In this document: positions 8,707-17,137 of the stretch, one piece after another
Numbering within the stretch: position 1 is the first letter of the stretch
Layout: each line of letters opens with the position of its first letter
DNA from: an uncultured Bacteroidia bacterium
GTDB taxonomy: Bacteria > Bacteroidota > Bacteroidia > Bacteroidales > UBA932
DNA: 64,000 nucleotides
Direction: 5' to 3'
Assembly (NCBI GenBank): GCA_902768665.1
Contig: CACXMA010000006.1
Location: 1-64,000 of the forward strand
Program-made: the position numbers and the translations under genes
Notes under the pieces: model-generated
Database searches by the model: none
What the model was told of the DNA's origin: nothing
Seen by the model: only the letters and a program-made list of their open reading frames with translations

Positions 8707-9840
8707 ATGAGACAGATGCTTTATACCTTGCTTCGGACCGCCGTGACGGGAGTGTCACTGGGGGTCCTCGCTTTGTCCTGCAGCGACCTTCTCGCAGGAC
8801 AGGAAGACAGCGGTGAAAACCGCGGAATGCTGCAGTGGAATTTCGCCTCCGCGCCCCTCATCGAGGCCATGACGCGTGCGGCCGGGGAGATTCCCGACAC
8901 GAACGCTTTCCTGCTGACCGTCCGGGACGCGTCCGGGAAGACGCTCTATGACGGAACGTATGGCGCCTCGCCGACATCGCTGCTTGTCGAGCCAGGCAGC
9001 TATACGGTCACGGCCCGATCCTGTGCTTTTTCCGCTCCGGCCTTCTCCAAGCCGCTTTTCGGGGATGAACAAGTCATCGTGGTCCGGAAAAACGAGACGG
9101 CCCGCGCCGTGCTCACTTGCCGCCAGCTCAATGCCGGCATGCGCCTGAGGGTGGCGTCCAATTTCCTGACCGCCTACCCCGCTTCCACCCTCCACCTGAA
9201 GTCGGCCGACGGCTCCCTGCTCTACGGCTATCGGGAGAGCCGGATCGCGTATTTCCGCCCCGGCCCGGTGTCGCTGGTGATGAGTACTTCCGGGCAGGGC
9301 GACCAGACGCTCTATACCCGCACGCTGTCCGCGCCCGAAATCCTTACCCTTTCCGTTTCGGCGGCCACCTCATCCGCGTCCCAGGGCGGCTCGCTGTCCA
9401 TCCAGCTGGATACGGCGAGGACCTGGCTCGGTGACAGCTATGTCATTGGAGGTGAGAACGGTGGCGGTGGCGGCGGGTCTGCCGGCAGCAGCATCCCCAC
9501 GGCGTTCAGCGTCCCGGCCGCCAAGGAGAACATCGGGGCGGAAGAGGTCTGGGTCTACGGCTACATCGTCGGCGGGGACCTGAGCTCCAGCGCCACGAAG
9601 ATGACCACCTCCGCGCCCTTTTCCTCGGACACGCATTTCGCCATCGCCGTGCGCTCCTCCGTCACGGACAAGCAGCAGTGCCTGTCCGTGGAGCTCCGAA
9701 AAGGCGAGATCCGCACGGCGCTCAACCTCAAGGACCACCCCGAGAACCTCGGCCGTCAGGTTTTCCTCAAGGGCAACCTCGTCGAAGCCTACTACGGCCT
9801 TCCCGGCCTGAAAGCCGTCACCGACTTCGAGCTGCGGTAA
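8707..9840 (+). CDS. Putative DUF4493/DUF6359-type exported lipoprotein
   Basis: The protein starts with a hydrophobic signal segment ending LALSC near residue 25, a plausible though relaxed lipoprotein cleavage site. The next part (GMLQWNFASAP ... FLLTVRDASGKTLYDGTY ... VEPGSYTVTARS) has the look of DUF4493, a beta-sandwich family common on Bacteroidota surface proteins. After a Gly-rich linker (GGGGGGS) comes an OB-fold-like domain with EEVWVYGYIVGG and LKGNLVEAYYGLPGLK, as in DUF6359. The function is unknown; such proteins are usually surface-exposed. ATG codons at 8686, 8707 and 8716 are all possible. A TATATTTG at 8694-8701 would rule out 8686 if it is the promoter, so I chose 8707. Confidence 0.7.
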   Translation: MRQMLYTLLRTAVTGVSLGVLALSCSDLLAGQEDSGENRGMLQWNFASAPLIEAMTRAAGEIPDTNAFLLTVRDASGKTLYDGTYGASPTSLLVEPGSYTVTARSCAFSAPAFSKPLFGDEQVIVVRKNETARAVLTCRQLNAGMRLRVASNFLTAYPASTLHLKSADGSLLYGYRESRIAYFRPGPVSLVMSTSGQGDQTLYTRTLSAPEILTLSVSAATSSASQGGSLSIQLDTARTWLGDSYVIGGENGGGGGGSAGSSIPTAFSVPAAKENIGAEEVWVYGYIVGGDLSSSATKMTTSAPFSSDTHFAIAVRSSVTDKQQCLSVELRKGEIRTALNLKDHPENLGRQVFLKGNLVEAYYGLPGLKAVTDFELR

Positions 9841-9848
9841 GAATGGGA

Positions 9849-9934
9849 AGTCATCCATCCTGGAAGCCATTATTATGGATGACTCCCTTAAATAGGGCCA
9901 GTCATCCATAATTACACGCGAAAATATGGATCAC
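9849..9934. repeat. REP-like palindrome pair upstream of the RAYT gene
   Basis: Two inverted repeats lie back to back. The first pairs AGTCATCCAT (9849-9858) with ATGGATGACT (9875-9884), a perfect 10-base stem around 16 bases. The second pairs GTCATCCATA (9901-9910) with TATGGATCAC (9925-9934) with one mismatch. Both share the GTCrTCCAT core with the pair after the gene and with a third pair near 63.5 kb. This paired arrangement is what is seen for REP/BIME sequences next to their RAYT gene. Confidence 0.8.
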
Positions 9935-9938
9935 TATC

Positions 9939-10856
9939 ATGAGCAGAACTGAATTACAATGCCAGGAGGCTTTTCTGGCCCATGGACCCTACTATCAAGT
10001 TGCAACGTCACATACTGTCACGGAATCATTGTTCCGTACTCAGGAGATGGTGCGAACGGTTATAACGCTGTCCGGTTACTATGCGAGGAAAATGAATGTC
10101 AGGGTCCTTGGTTATGAAGTGATGTTGACACACATGCATCACATTTATGCGGCGACCAGGGAACAGGCTCTCGCCCATACAAATGCTGTTTTGGAGCACT
10201 ACCTTCGTTGCGATTTCACGACTGGCATGAAAGTAAGCCTACGGGAGTTGGAACCAAAAGCTTTTGAGATAACGGATATAAAACAATTCCGTAACGAGAT
10301 GGCGTATGTGGTCAGAAACCGTTTTGTCGTTGATCCGGAAGCGAACCTGTTTGGAGACAGAAACGGCTCGGGTTTCCTGTACTTCAATGAGATGTTGGAA
10401 CTGTTTCCGCCGTCAAAACCCCTCTCCGGCTACGGCGTTGTCGCTAAAAGAAAGCTGCTACATATACGGAATGGGGAGGATATCCCAGGATTAACTGTTC
10501 TGGATGGAATGATTGATCCCCGCAGTTTCGTGGATTATAAGCTGGTAGAGTTGATGTTTCCCAATGCCCGTAAGTTTGTCATGTGGGTGATGAAGAATCT
10601 GGAAGCTCAAGTGGAGCTGTCCCTCAGCCGGGGGGAAAGTCCCATGCTTAACGATGACGAAATCTTGAATCGTGTTTTCAAGAAGTGTAGAGAACGGTTT
10701 GGCAAGAGCGGTCCTTCTCAACTGGATTTGGAACAACGACGGATACTTGCTGTAGAGGTTCGTAGGGAATACTATGCGACCAATGCACAATTGTGCCGGT
10801 GTCTGTCTCTGACGCCGGATATAGTAGACCGTCTCTTTCCTCTGTCAGCAAAGTAG
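9939..10856 (+). CDS. REP-associated tyrosine transposase (RAYT, TnpA-REP family)
   Basis: RAYT proteins are single-copy, domesticated relatives of IS200/IS605 Y1 transposases that bind and cut REP palindromes. The 305-residue protein has the family layout: a segment starting YYQVATSHTV, then VLGYEVMLTHMHHIYA, where His65-Met-His67 would be the HUH metal-binding pair (the usual MPNHVH has become MLTHMH), then EMAYVVRNRF, where Tyr123 is the likely catalytic tyrosine. The C-terminal 90 residues (from MLNDDEILNRVF) look like the helix-turn-helix domain often found after the RAYT core. The gene is clearly more AT-rich than its neighbours and is flanked on both sides by palindrome pairs. No accessory genes are present. 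Assignment is from motif order, not from a search. Confidence 0.8.
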   Translation: MSRTELQCQEAFLAHGPYYQVATSHTVTESLFRTQEMVRTVITLSGYYARKMNVRVLGYEVMLTHMHHIYAATREQALAHTNAVLEHYLRCDFTTGMKVSLRELEPKAFEITDIKQFRNEMAYVVRNRFVVDPEANLFGDRNGSGFLYFNEMLELFPPSKPLSGYGVVAKRKLLHIRNGEDIPGLTVLDGMIDPRSFVDYKLVELMFPNARKFVMWVMKNLEAQVELSLSRGESPMLNDDEILNRVFKKCRERFGKSGPSQLDLEQRRILAVEVRREYYATNAQLCRCLSLTPDIVDRLFPLSAK

Positions 10857-10940
10857 TCGTCCATAATAGGGCGGAAAAATATGGACGACCCTTATAAAAA
10901 CAAGGAGTCGTCCATATTTGGGGCCTTATAGATGGATGAG
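10856..10940. repeat. REP-like palindrome pair downstream of the RAYT gene
   Basis: GTCGTCCATA (10856-10865) pairs perfectly with TATGGACGAC (10880-10889) around a 14-base loop and touches the RAYT stop codon. A second unit has GTCGTCCATA (10907-10916) facing ATGGATGAG (10932-10940) with mismatches. The loops are alike in the corresponding units near 63.5 kb (GCGGAAAAAT here, GCGAAAAAA there). The second unit ends just before the mazG stop codon of the opposite strand. Confidence 0.8.
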
Positions 10941-10942
10941 GC

Positions 10943-11800
10943 TTACATTCCTTTTTCCTTCGCCTCGTCCCAGATGGCGTCCATCTCGGCGAGCGAAAGG
11001 TCCTTCAGCTGACGGCCCTTGCGGATCGTCTGCTCCTCCAGGTAGGTGAAACGGCGGCGGAACTTGTCGCAGCTGCGGCTGAGCGCCGTGTCGGGATTGA
11101 GGCCGTAGAGACGGGCGGCGTTGATAAGGGCGAAGAGCAGGTCTCCGAGCTCACCCTCGGCCCGGCTGTAGGCCTCCACGAATCCTTCCGAAGAGCCGGG
11201 GGCCGGGGCGAACTGCGAGGGCTCGACGAAGCCGTCTTCCTTCTCCATGGCGTCGAGCTCGGTCTGGAACTCGCCGACTTCCTCGCGGACCTTGTCCCAG
11301 ACGTCATGCCTGTCTTCCCAGTCGAAACCGACGCCGCGGGCCTTGTCCTGCATGAAAAAGGCCTTGAGGATGGACGGAAGGGACTCGGGGACGCCGGAAA
11401 GGACGCGCTTGTTCCCGCCTTTCTCCTTGGTTTTCATCATCTCCCAGTTGTGGGACACCTCGTCGGCGCTGGCCACCTCCAGGCCGCCGAAAACGTGCGG
11501 ATGCCGGAAGACCATCTTGTCGGAGACGCCTTCTGCGACATCGGCGATGTCGAAACGGCCTTCCTCCTCCGCGATGCGGGAATAGAAGACGATGTGAAGG
11601 AGCACGTCGCCGAGCTCCTTGCGAAGGTCCCTGTCATCCTCCTTGAGGACGGCGTCGCTGAGCTCGTAGACTTCCTCGAGCGTCATCGGGCGAAGGGATT
11701 TTGTCGTCTGGGCGGCGTTCCAGGGGCATTTTGCCCGGAGCTCGACCATGATATCGAGAAGGCGCCCGAAAGCGGCCAGTTTTTCTTCTTTCGTATGCAT
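10943..11800 (-). CDS. mazG: Nucleoside triphosphate pyrophosphohydrolase MazG
   Basis: MazG hydrolyses (d)NTPs to monophosphates and pyrophosphate and helps clean the nucleotide pool. The 285-residue protein has two MazG domains. The first has CPWNAAQTTKSL and the metal-binding pattern EEVYELSDAV with KELGDVLLHIVFY; the second has EEVGEF and EGELGDLLFALINAARL. The start was set at ATG 11798-11800 (MHTKEEKLAAF), because the longer open frame would run back into the upstream gene. It starts one base after the stop of the WG-repeat gene, so the two are probably co-transcribed. Length agrees with the two-domain family. Confidence 0.93.
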   Translation of the reverse strand: MHTKEEKLAAFGRLLDIMVELRAKCPWNAAQTTKSLRPMTLEEVYELSDAVLKEDDRDLRKELGDVLLHIVFYSRIAEEEGRFDIADVAEGVSDKMVFRHPHVFGGLEVASADEVSHNWEMMKTKEKGGNKRVLSGVPESLPSILKAFFMQDKARGVGFDWEDRHDVWDKVREEVGEFQTELDAMEKEDGFVEPSQFAPAPGSSEGFVEAYSRAEGELGDLLFALINAARLYGLNPDTALSRSCDKFRRRFTYLEEQTIRKGRQLKDLSLAEMDAIWDEAKEKGM

Positions 11801-11801
11801 G

Positions 11802-14546
11802 CTATTCAAACCATTCGGGGTGGGAAACATAGAGCTGCAGGGCCTTGGCGAACATCTCTCCGGCGCTAAGCCGGAAGGTGTCATGGGGTTCGTAGTAGGG
11901 GTTGGCGTAGAAGCGGTCAAAGCAGGCTTTGGCTTTCTGGTACTGGGCATCGCTTTCATACCAGACGCGGCCCGGGTACCATTCCACGGGCGGAACGGCC
12001 TTGACCGGCTCCAGCACCAGGCCCTCGTACATGTCGCTGTTGATCAGGTTTTCAGAGACTTTGACATAGCCAAAGGAGCCCAGGTCGGCCCGCTTGGTCT
12101 CGCGCAGCTGCTCAGCGTCGGAAACGATCCATCCCCCCGCACTGGCGGAGAAGCGCTGAACGGTGCCGAGGCGGATTCTGCCGCCAGGAAGCTTCTGGAT
12201 GTCAATGCGGTAGCGATGTGGAGGCGTCATGAAATAGTAGGACTTGTCGCCGTCGGTCCACTTTACCCGCTCGCTAGCAAAGCTCACGATCATCTTGACA
12301 AAATCCTCATACTCGGGATTATAATAGCCGACAACGGTCGCATAACCGGTGAAATACAGATAGGTCTTGCCGTTCTCCTCCTTCTTGACGCCGTTGACGA
12401 CGGCGGGGCTGAGGAAGGTCGCCGCGAACTGCGGGATCGGTTTGTCGTTCATATAGACCGTGTGGCGGGTGCCCGGTTTGATGTATACGCCGAAAAGGGT
12501 CTCGGCCGGTCCCATCGGCGTGTCGAAGGACTTGCCCTTCGGCGCGCTGACGAGATAGACGTCGGCTTCGAGGTCGCCGGAATCGATATTGTCCAGTTTT
12601 TTCCAGCTGCGGTGGGCGCTGACGCAGTAAAGCCCCGCCTCTTCCAGCTCTTCCGGCTGGCTAAGCCGGGCTATGACCGTCTGCTCGCCGGCCTCGCGGG
12701 CTACCAGCGTAAGTACGTATCCTTCGGCATCGACGGTCCGGAACTTCTTGCTGTCATATTCCCAGCCGAGGATGCTGCCTTTCACTTCCGGCAGCACGAT
12801 GATGCGGACGGTGTCCCGGACGTAAATCGGTGCCTTCGTGCGGTGGACGGTCGCCGCCCCGCCCTCGACTTTGACGGTGAGGAGCACCTCCGGCTTGACT
12901 ATTTTCTTGAAATGGGCCGTCAGGGTGACATCCTGGCTCACCCAGGCATAGGATGTGGCATAATTTTCCATCACCTTTCCCTCAATATTCGAGGTCCAAT
13001 GCGAGAACTCCCAGTCCTTGTTGGCCTTTGCCGCAGCATTGTAGGAGTACTGCTTCTCAAACTCGTGGCGATCCCAACTGGACGTTACCGTACCGCCCTC
13101 CTCGGGATCGGCCACAAGCGTCAGTTTGTATTCGGGGAACGTCTGTCGGGGCGGATCCTGCTCCTCTTCTTCGCCGCCGTTATGGCCGCCATTTTTCTTT
13201 TCACCTTCCTTCTCCTCAATAACCGGCGGTTCTTCCGGCGGCTGCGGTTCGATGATGGTTTCTTCGATCGGTTCCTCCGGCTTCACCGGCTTTTCCGGCG
13301 CAGGCCCGGCGGCTTCCGGATCGATCGTCCCGGCCTTACGGACATGCCCGAAGCGCGCCGCCCGGTCAAAGACCACGAGAATCTCACCGTCCAGGTTGCT
13401 TACCGCCGCTCCTTCCGCGTATCTGCCAGACTTTTCCAGTCCGTATGTCATGGCGACATAGCCGCCCGGATAGATGCCCGTAAAGTCAATCAGCTCCTGG
13501 TTTCGGAGGCGGAGCGTGCCGTCGCTCTGGAAGATGTAAGCGAAGTCATAATCCATCAGGATGGCACAGCCGTCCGTGAAACCTTTCTGGTCGAAGTCGT
13601 TGAAAAGGCGGAGTTTGCGTTCCTCCCCGCCGACCCGGCCGTAATCCTTCATCTGCGCATCCATCATGTGCAGGGCGGACCATTCGGAGCGGAGGAAACT
13701 CCGGCCATTTTTGTCAAAGCTCAGGCCGTCGCAGTCCGCCGCAGCGGCATTTCCCTGCAGGTCGATATATTTCTGCTTCGCGGGAATCAGGGCCCAGCCC
13801 TGACTGAAGGCGCAGGGGGCGTCCCATCCGAGATCCAGCCCCTCGGGCACGACCTCGTTCCCATTCTTATCGATGATTCCCCAGCGGTTGCCGCTCATCG
13901 TAAAGAAGGCGCGGCCTTCGCCGAAGTCACTGACGTTCTTATACTTGGCAGGGATGACCGTCTTGCCGGCGGCATCCACAAAACCCCAGAGCCGGGAACC
14001 AATGTTCTGCACCGCCCGGAGTCCGTCCTTCAACGGACGCATCTCGGGGCGCTCACACCGCCCGCTGGCCCCCCATTCGGAGAGAACCGCCTTCCCGTCC
14101 TTGCTGATATATGTCCAGTCATCTCCATTCTGGATCCAGCTGAGTCCGTCGACAAAGATGCCGCCGTCCGTCACCTTTTCCGACAGGAGCGTATAGCTGC
14201 CGTCCGGCTTGACGATGGCCCAACGACGGTCTTTTTGGCGGATCAGCAGGCAGGCTCCGCCGCTGAATGGATGTGTTTCATTGTAGGTACGGGCGACTTT
14301 CCAGTCAAATCCGCCCAGCATGGCCTGCTTCTCCAGGGAATACAGGGCCACGCCGTTGTTATAGTCCCACAGAGTAACAATGCCTTCACCGACAGACTCG
14401 ATATGGGTCTCCGCCCCCACATCCACGCGGACGGTCTTGTCCGTAATATGGGGAACGGGGGGATCGTTCTGGGCAAAGGCGGAGGGTGCCGTAACTGCCA
14501 ACACGGTCGACAAAAGAATCAGCGAAGGAGAAAAGCGGTTCTTCAT
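11802..14546 (-). CDS. Exported WG-repeat protein with InlB-type repeat
   Basis: The 914-residue protein starts with a signal peptide (MKNRFSPSLILLSTVLA...SAFA). The first half contains WG-type repeats such as WGFVDAAGKTVIPAKY and WGIIDKNGNEVVPEG, beta-rich units common in Bacteroidota exported proteins. A linker rich in Pro and Glu follows (about residues 405-465). Next is a divergent InlB B-repeat-like domain (LTLVADPEEGGTV ... VTLTAHFKK). The C-terminal 350 residues show no family I recognise. Start ATG 14544-14546 was preferred over an upstream ATG because it opens directly on the signal peptide. It is the first gene of a two-gene unit with mazG and is divergent from recF. Function unknown; probably envelope-located. 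Confidence 0.8.
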   Translation of the reverse strand: MKNRFSPSLILLSTVLAVTAPSAFAQNDPPVPHITDKTVRVDVGAETHIESVGEGIVTLWDYNNGVALYSLEKQAMLGGFDWKVARTYNETHPFSGGACLLIRQKDRRWAIVKPDGSYTLLSEKVTDGGIFVDGLSWIQNGDDWTYISKDGKAVLSEWGASGRCERPEMRPLKDGLRAVQNIGSRLWGFVDAAGKTVIPAKYKNVSDFGEGRAFFTMSGNRWGIIDKNGNEVVPEGLDLGWDAPCAFSQGWALIPAKQKYIDLQGNAAAADCDGLSFDKNGRSFLRSEWSALHMMDAQMKDYGRVGGEERKLRLFNDFDQKGFTDGCAILMDYDFAYIFQSDGTLRLRNQELIDFTGIYPGGYVAMTYGLEKSGRYAEGAAVSNLDGEILVVFDRAARFGHVRKAGTIDPEAAGPAPEKPVKPEEPIEETIIEPQPPEEPPVIEEKEGEKKNGGHNGGEEEEQDPPRQTFPEYKLTLVADPEEGGTVTSSWDRHEFEKQYSYNAAAKANKDWEFSHWTSNIEGKVMENYATSYAWVSQDVTLTAHFKKIVKPEVLLTVKVEGGAATVHRTKAPIYVRDTVRIIVLPEVKGSILGWEYDSKKFRTVDAEGYVLTLVAREAGEQTVIARLSQPEELEEAGLYCVSAHRSWKKLDNIDSGDLEADVYLVSAPKGKSFDTPMGPAETLFGVYIKPGTRHTVYMNDKPIPQFAATFLSPAVVNGVKKEENGKTYLYFTGYATVVGYYNPEYEDFVKMIVSFASERVKWTDGDKSYYFMTPPHRYRIDIQKLPGGRIRLGTVQRFSASAGGWIVSDAEQLRETKRADLGSFGYVKVSENLINSDMYEGLVLEPVKAVPPVEWYPGRVWYESDAQYQKAKACFDRFYANPYYEPHDTFRLSAGEMFAKALQLYVSHPEWFE

Positions 14547-14566
14547 AACGATTGTTTTATTCTGTA

Positions 14567-14574
14567 CAAAGATA
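14567..14574 (-). promoter_or_regulatory. Promoter -7 element of the WG-repeat gene and mazG
   Basis: On the minus strand the sequence reads TATCTTTG, a match to TAnnTTTG, 20 bases before the chosen ATG. The -33 match is weak. It sits 25 bases from the recF -7 element on the other strand, so the two divergent promoters overlap. Confidence 0.5.
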
Positions 14575-14599
14575 GGTATTTTCTTCCGCAAAAAAATCG

Positions 14600-14607
14600 T
14601 ATATTTG
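14600..14607 (+). promoter_or_regulatory. Promoter -7 element of recF
   Basis: TATATTTG matches the Bacteroidota -7 consensus TAnnTTTG and lies 43 bases before the recF start. The upstream -33 region has no clear TTTG, so the call rests on the -7 element and its position. Confidence 0.5.
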
Positions 14608-14650
14608 TAAGACTTCCCGAACGGTCGGGGAGCATTGCCTGCCGTCCGCC

Positions 14651-15748
14651 ATGCCGAACCTCGAAAAAATTGTCGTACAGGACTATAAGAACATTACTCT
14701 GCAGGAGCTGAGCTTCTCGCCGAACATCAATTGCATTACCGGCAACAACGGCGAGGGAAAGACCAACCTGTTGGATGCGATCTGGTACCTGTCGATGACA
14801 AAGAGCGCCTTCGGCGTGGCGGACCGGTACAATTTCCGCTATGGAGCCGATGCCTTCGCCCTCGCCGGGACCTACCGGATGGAGAGCGGCGTGACGTCCA
14901 AAGTCGCGCTCCGGGTGGCTTCCAGCGGCGAAAAGAAGCTCGTGCGGGACGACAAGCCCTGCCCGAAGCTCTCCGCCCATATCGGCACCTTCCCCATCGT
15001 CATGGTCTCGCCCTCGGACAGTTCCCTGATCAGCGAGTCCGGTGAGGAGCGGCGGAGGTTTGCCAATGCCGTCCTCTCGCAGATGGATCCGGCCTATCTC
15101 GCCGGCATCATGCAGTACAACCGCTTCCTCCAGCAGCGCAACAGGATGCTGCGCGACGGGGTCATGGACCCGGAACTTTTCACCGTGACGGATGAGCGGC
15201 TCGCGTCGCTGGCAGGGCCGCTCTATGAGGCCCGGGCTCGCTTTGCCGAGGATCTGAAGCCGGTGGTGGCGTCCTATTATGAAGCCCTCTCCGGCGGAGC
15301 GGAATCGGTGTCCGTCGAGTACCGTTCGGATCTGGCGAAAGGACCGCTGACGGAGCTGCTCGCCGCGACGCTCGAGCGCGACCGTGCGCTGCGCTATACC
15401 GGCGCGGGTCTCCAGCGGGACGAGTTCGTCTTCACGATGAACGGCCACCCGATCCGCCGCTGCGGCTCCCAGGGCCAGCAGAAGTCCTTCCTCGTGGCGC
15501 TGAAATTCGCCCAGTACGAGATCATGAAGCGCAGCTACGGTTTCCCGCCGATGCTCCTGCTGGACGACGTCTTCGACAAGCTCGACCTCGGCCGCATCGG
15601 GAATCTCATCGCGATGGTCGCCGGCAGCGATTTCGGGCAGATTTTCATCACCGACAGCGACAAGGACCGCCTCTCGCGCATCGTCGACGGGATCACGGAC
15701 CAGTATTGCTACTATATCGCCGAAAAAGGCACCTTCACGGCCCGCTGA
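14651..15748 (+). CDS. recF: DNA replication and repair protein RecF
   Basis: RecF is an SMC-like ATPase that helps load RecA at single-strand gaps, with RecO and RecR. The 365-residue protein has Walker A GNNGEGKTNLLDAIWYLS at residues 31-48, the signature region CGSQGQQKSFLVALKFAQ, and Walker B MLLLDDVFDKLD. Length is typical. It opens a plus-strand cluster; the DUF721 gene starts within its stop codon (TGATG overlap). In many Bacteroidota recF and DUF721 genes are neighbours, as here. Confidence 0.96.
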   Translation: MPNLEKIVVQDYKNITLQELSFSPNINCITGNNGEGKTNLLDAIWYLSMTKSAFGVADRYNFRYGADAFALAGTYRMESGVTSKVALRVASSGEKKLVRDDKPCPKLSAHIGTFPIVMVSPSDSSLISESGEERRRFANAVLSQMDPAYLAGIMQYNRFLQQRNRMLRDGVMDPELFTVTDERLASLAGPLYEARARFAEDLKPVVASYYEALSGGAESVSVEYRSDLAKGPLTELLAATLERDRALRYTGAGLQRDEFVFTMNGHPIRRCGSQGQQKSFLVALKFAQYEIMKRSYGFPPMLLLDDVFDKLDLGRIGNLIAMVAGSDFGQIFITDSDKDRLSRIVDGITDQYCYYIAEKGTFTAR

Positions 15749-16095
15749 TGGAAGAGTATCCGCATAAACAGGTCCGGCTCGACCGCAAGGAAGCCGTCGG
15801 GATGGATGTGCTCGTCAAGGCCTGGCTCCGCGCCAACCGCCTGACCGGACGGGTCAATACCGGCCGCATCTATTCGGCCTGGGACGAGGTCTCCGGGGCG
15901 GCGCCCTATACGCTCCGGCGCTACTACCGCGGCGGCACCCTCTACATCACCCTCTCCTCCGCCGTCATCCGCAGCCGGCTGATCCCGCGGCGGCAGGAAT
16001 TCATCGACAAAATCAATCTCCGACTGGCCCAGGACCCGCTATTTACCCAGGGCGACCGCATCGTCGGAATGGTGCAAAATCTCATACTCAAATGA
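15748..16095 (+). CDS. DUF721 (DciA-like) protein
   Basis: A 115-residue basic protein with the DUF721 pattern IYSAWDEVSGAA ... LYITLSSAVIRSRLIPRRQEFIDKIN. In other bacteria DUF721 proteins include DciA, which helps place the replicative helicase; whether this short Bacteroidota form does so is inference from family and from its place next to recF. Start ATG 15748 overlaps the recF stop (TGATG), and its own stop overlaps the next gene's start (ATGA), so the three genes are likely translationally coupled. Confidence 0.85.
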   Translation: MEEYPHKQVRLDRKEAVGMDVLVKAWLRANRLTGRVNTGRIYSAWDEVSGAAPYTLRRYYRGGTLYITLSSAVIRSRLIPRRQEFIDKINLRLAQDPLFTQGDRIVGMVQNLILK

Positions 16096-17126
16096 AATTT
16101 GTCGCAGACAAAGCCATACCCTTTCTAGAAGGGCTGTTCGATCCCTATGGCGTGGAGGTCGTCTTCAAGGACGGCCGCGCCATCGCCCGGGAGGACCTGA
16201 TGGACGCCGAGGTGCTGATTACCCGCACGAGGACCCGCTGCGACGCCCGCCTGCTGGAAGGGACCGGCATCCGCATGATTGCGACGGCGACCATCGGCAC
16301 GGACCACATCGACCTCCCCTGGTGCGCGGAGCACGGCATCGCCATCGCCTCGGCCCCGGGCTGTAACGCCGGCGGAGTCATGGACTACGTTTTCTCTTCG
16401 CTCTACGGCATCGCTTCCCGCAAGGCCATCCGTCTCGAAGGCGTCCCTTTCGGGATCATCGGCGTCGGCCATGTCGGCAAAAAGGTGGAACAGATGGCCC
16501 GCAAGCTCGGATTCGAGCTGCTGCTCAACGACCCGCCCCGGGCCGCGGCGGAGGGCCCGGACGGCTTCTGCTCGCTGGATTACCTCCTCTCCCACGCCGG
16601 CATCGTGACCCTGCATACGCCCCTAAGCGACGAGACGAGGGGGATGGCGGACGCCTCCTTCTTTGCCAAGATGCGGCCGGAGACCATCTTCATCAACGCT
16701 TCCCGCGGCGAGGTGGTCGACGAAGACGCCCTGCTCGAGGCCATGCCCAAGCTCGGCGCGGTCTGCCTCGACACCTGGTGCAACGAGCCGAATATCAACC
16801 TCCGGCTGATGGACCGGGTCGACATCGCGACGCCCCATGTCGCCGGCTATTCCTACCAGGGCAAGCAGAACGGCACGGCCGCCGTCGTGCGCGCCATCGC
16901 CCGCCGATACGGCTTCGACGCCCTGATCGACTGGTTCCCCGCCACGGGCGGTCCCGAGGACGAGGCCATCTATCTCGACGTCCAGGGCAAGAACCAGGGC
17001 GAAGTCGCCGCCCTGTTCCAGTACAACTATCCGGTCTTTACGGACGATTTCATGTTCCGGCTCGACCCGGGCGGATTCGAAAGGATCCGGGCCGCCTATC
17101 ACTACAGACGAGAGTTCTACATATAA
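16092..17126 (+). CDS. pdxB: 4-phosphoerythronate dehydrogenase PdxB
   Basis: PdxB oxidises 4-phosphoerythronate in the DXP-dependent route to pyridoxal phosphate. The 344-residue protein has the D-2-hydroxyacid dehydrogenase fold: the opening MKFVADKAIPFLE, substrate part ATATIGTDHID, NAD-binding FGIIGVGHVGKKV, catalytic Arg in INASRGEVVDEDAL, and a His in DIATPHVAGYSYQGK typical of PdxB. A C-terminal extension of about 60 residues fits the PdxB dimerisation domain. It overlaps the DUF721 gene by 4 bases. Distinguished from serA by the GYSYQGK segment and the C-terminal domain. Confidence 0.92.
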   Translation: MKFVADKAIPFLEGLFDPYGVEVVFKDGRAIAREDLMDAEVLITRTRTRCDARLLEGTGIRMIATATIGTDHIDLPWCAEHGIAIASAPGCNAGGVMDYVFSSLYGIASRKAIRLEGVPFGIIGVGHVGKKVEQMARKLGFELLLNDPPRAAAEGPDGFCSLDYLLSHAGIVTLHTPLSDETRGMADASFFAKMRPETIFINASRGEVVDEDALLEAMPKLGAVCLDTWCNEPNINLRLMDRVDIATPHVAGYSYQGKQNGTAAVVRAIARRYGFDALIDWFPATGGPEDEAIYLDVQGKNQGEVAALFQYNYPVFTDDFMFRLDPGGFERIRAAYHYRREFYI

Positions 17127-17137
17127 TTAATAACGCC

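Noticed and set aside
9939-10856. Ordinary IS200/IS605 insertion sequence
   Set aside because: No tnpB, palindromes occur in pairs on both sides with a distant copy lacking the gene, and the protein has a long C-terminal HTH part; this fits RAYT better.
16778-17137. N-terminal extension of the DUF4301 open frame
   Set aside because: It lies inside pdxB in another frame and codes for Arg/Pro-rich sequence; the ATG at 17138 matches the family start.
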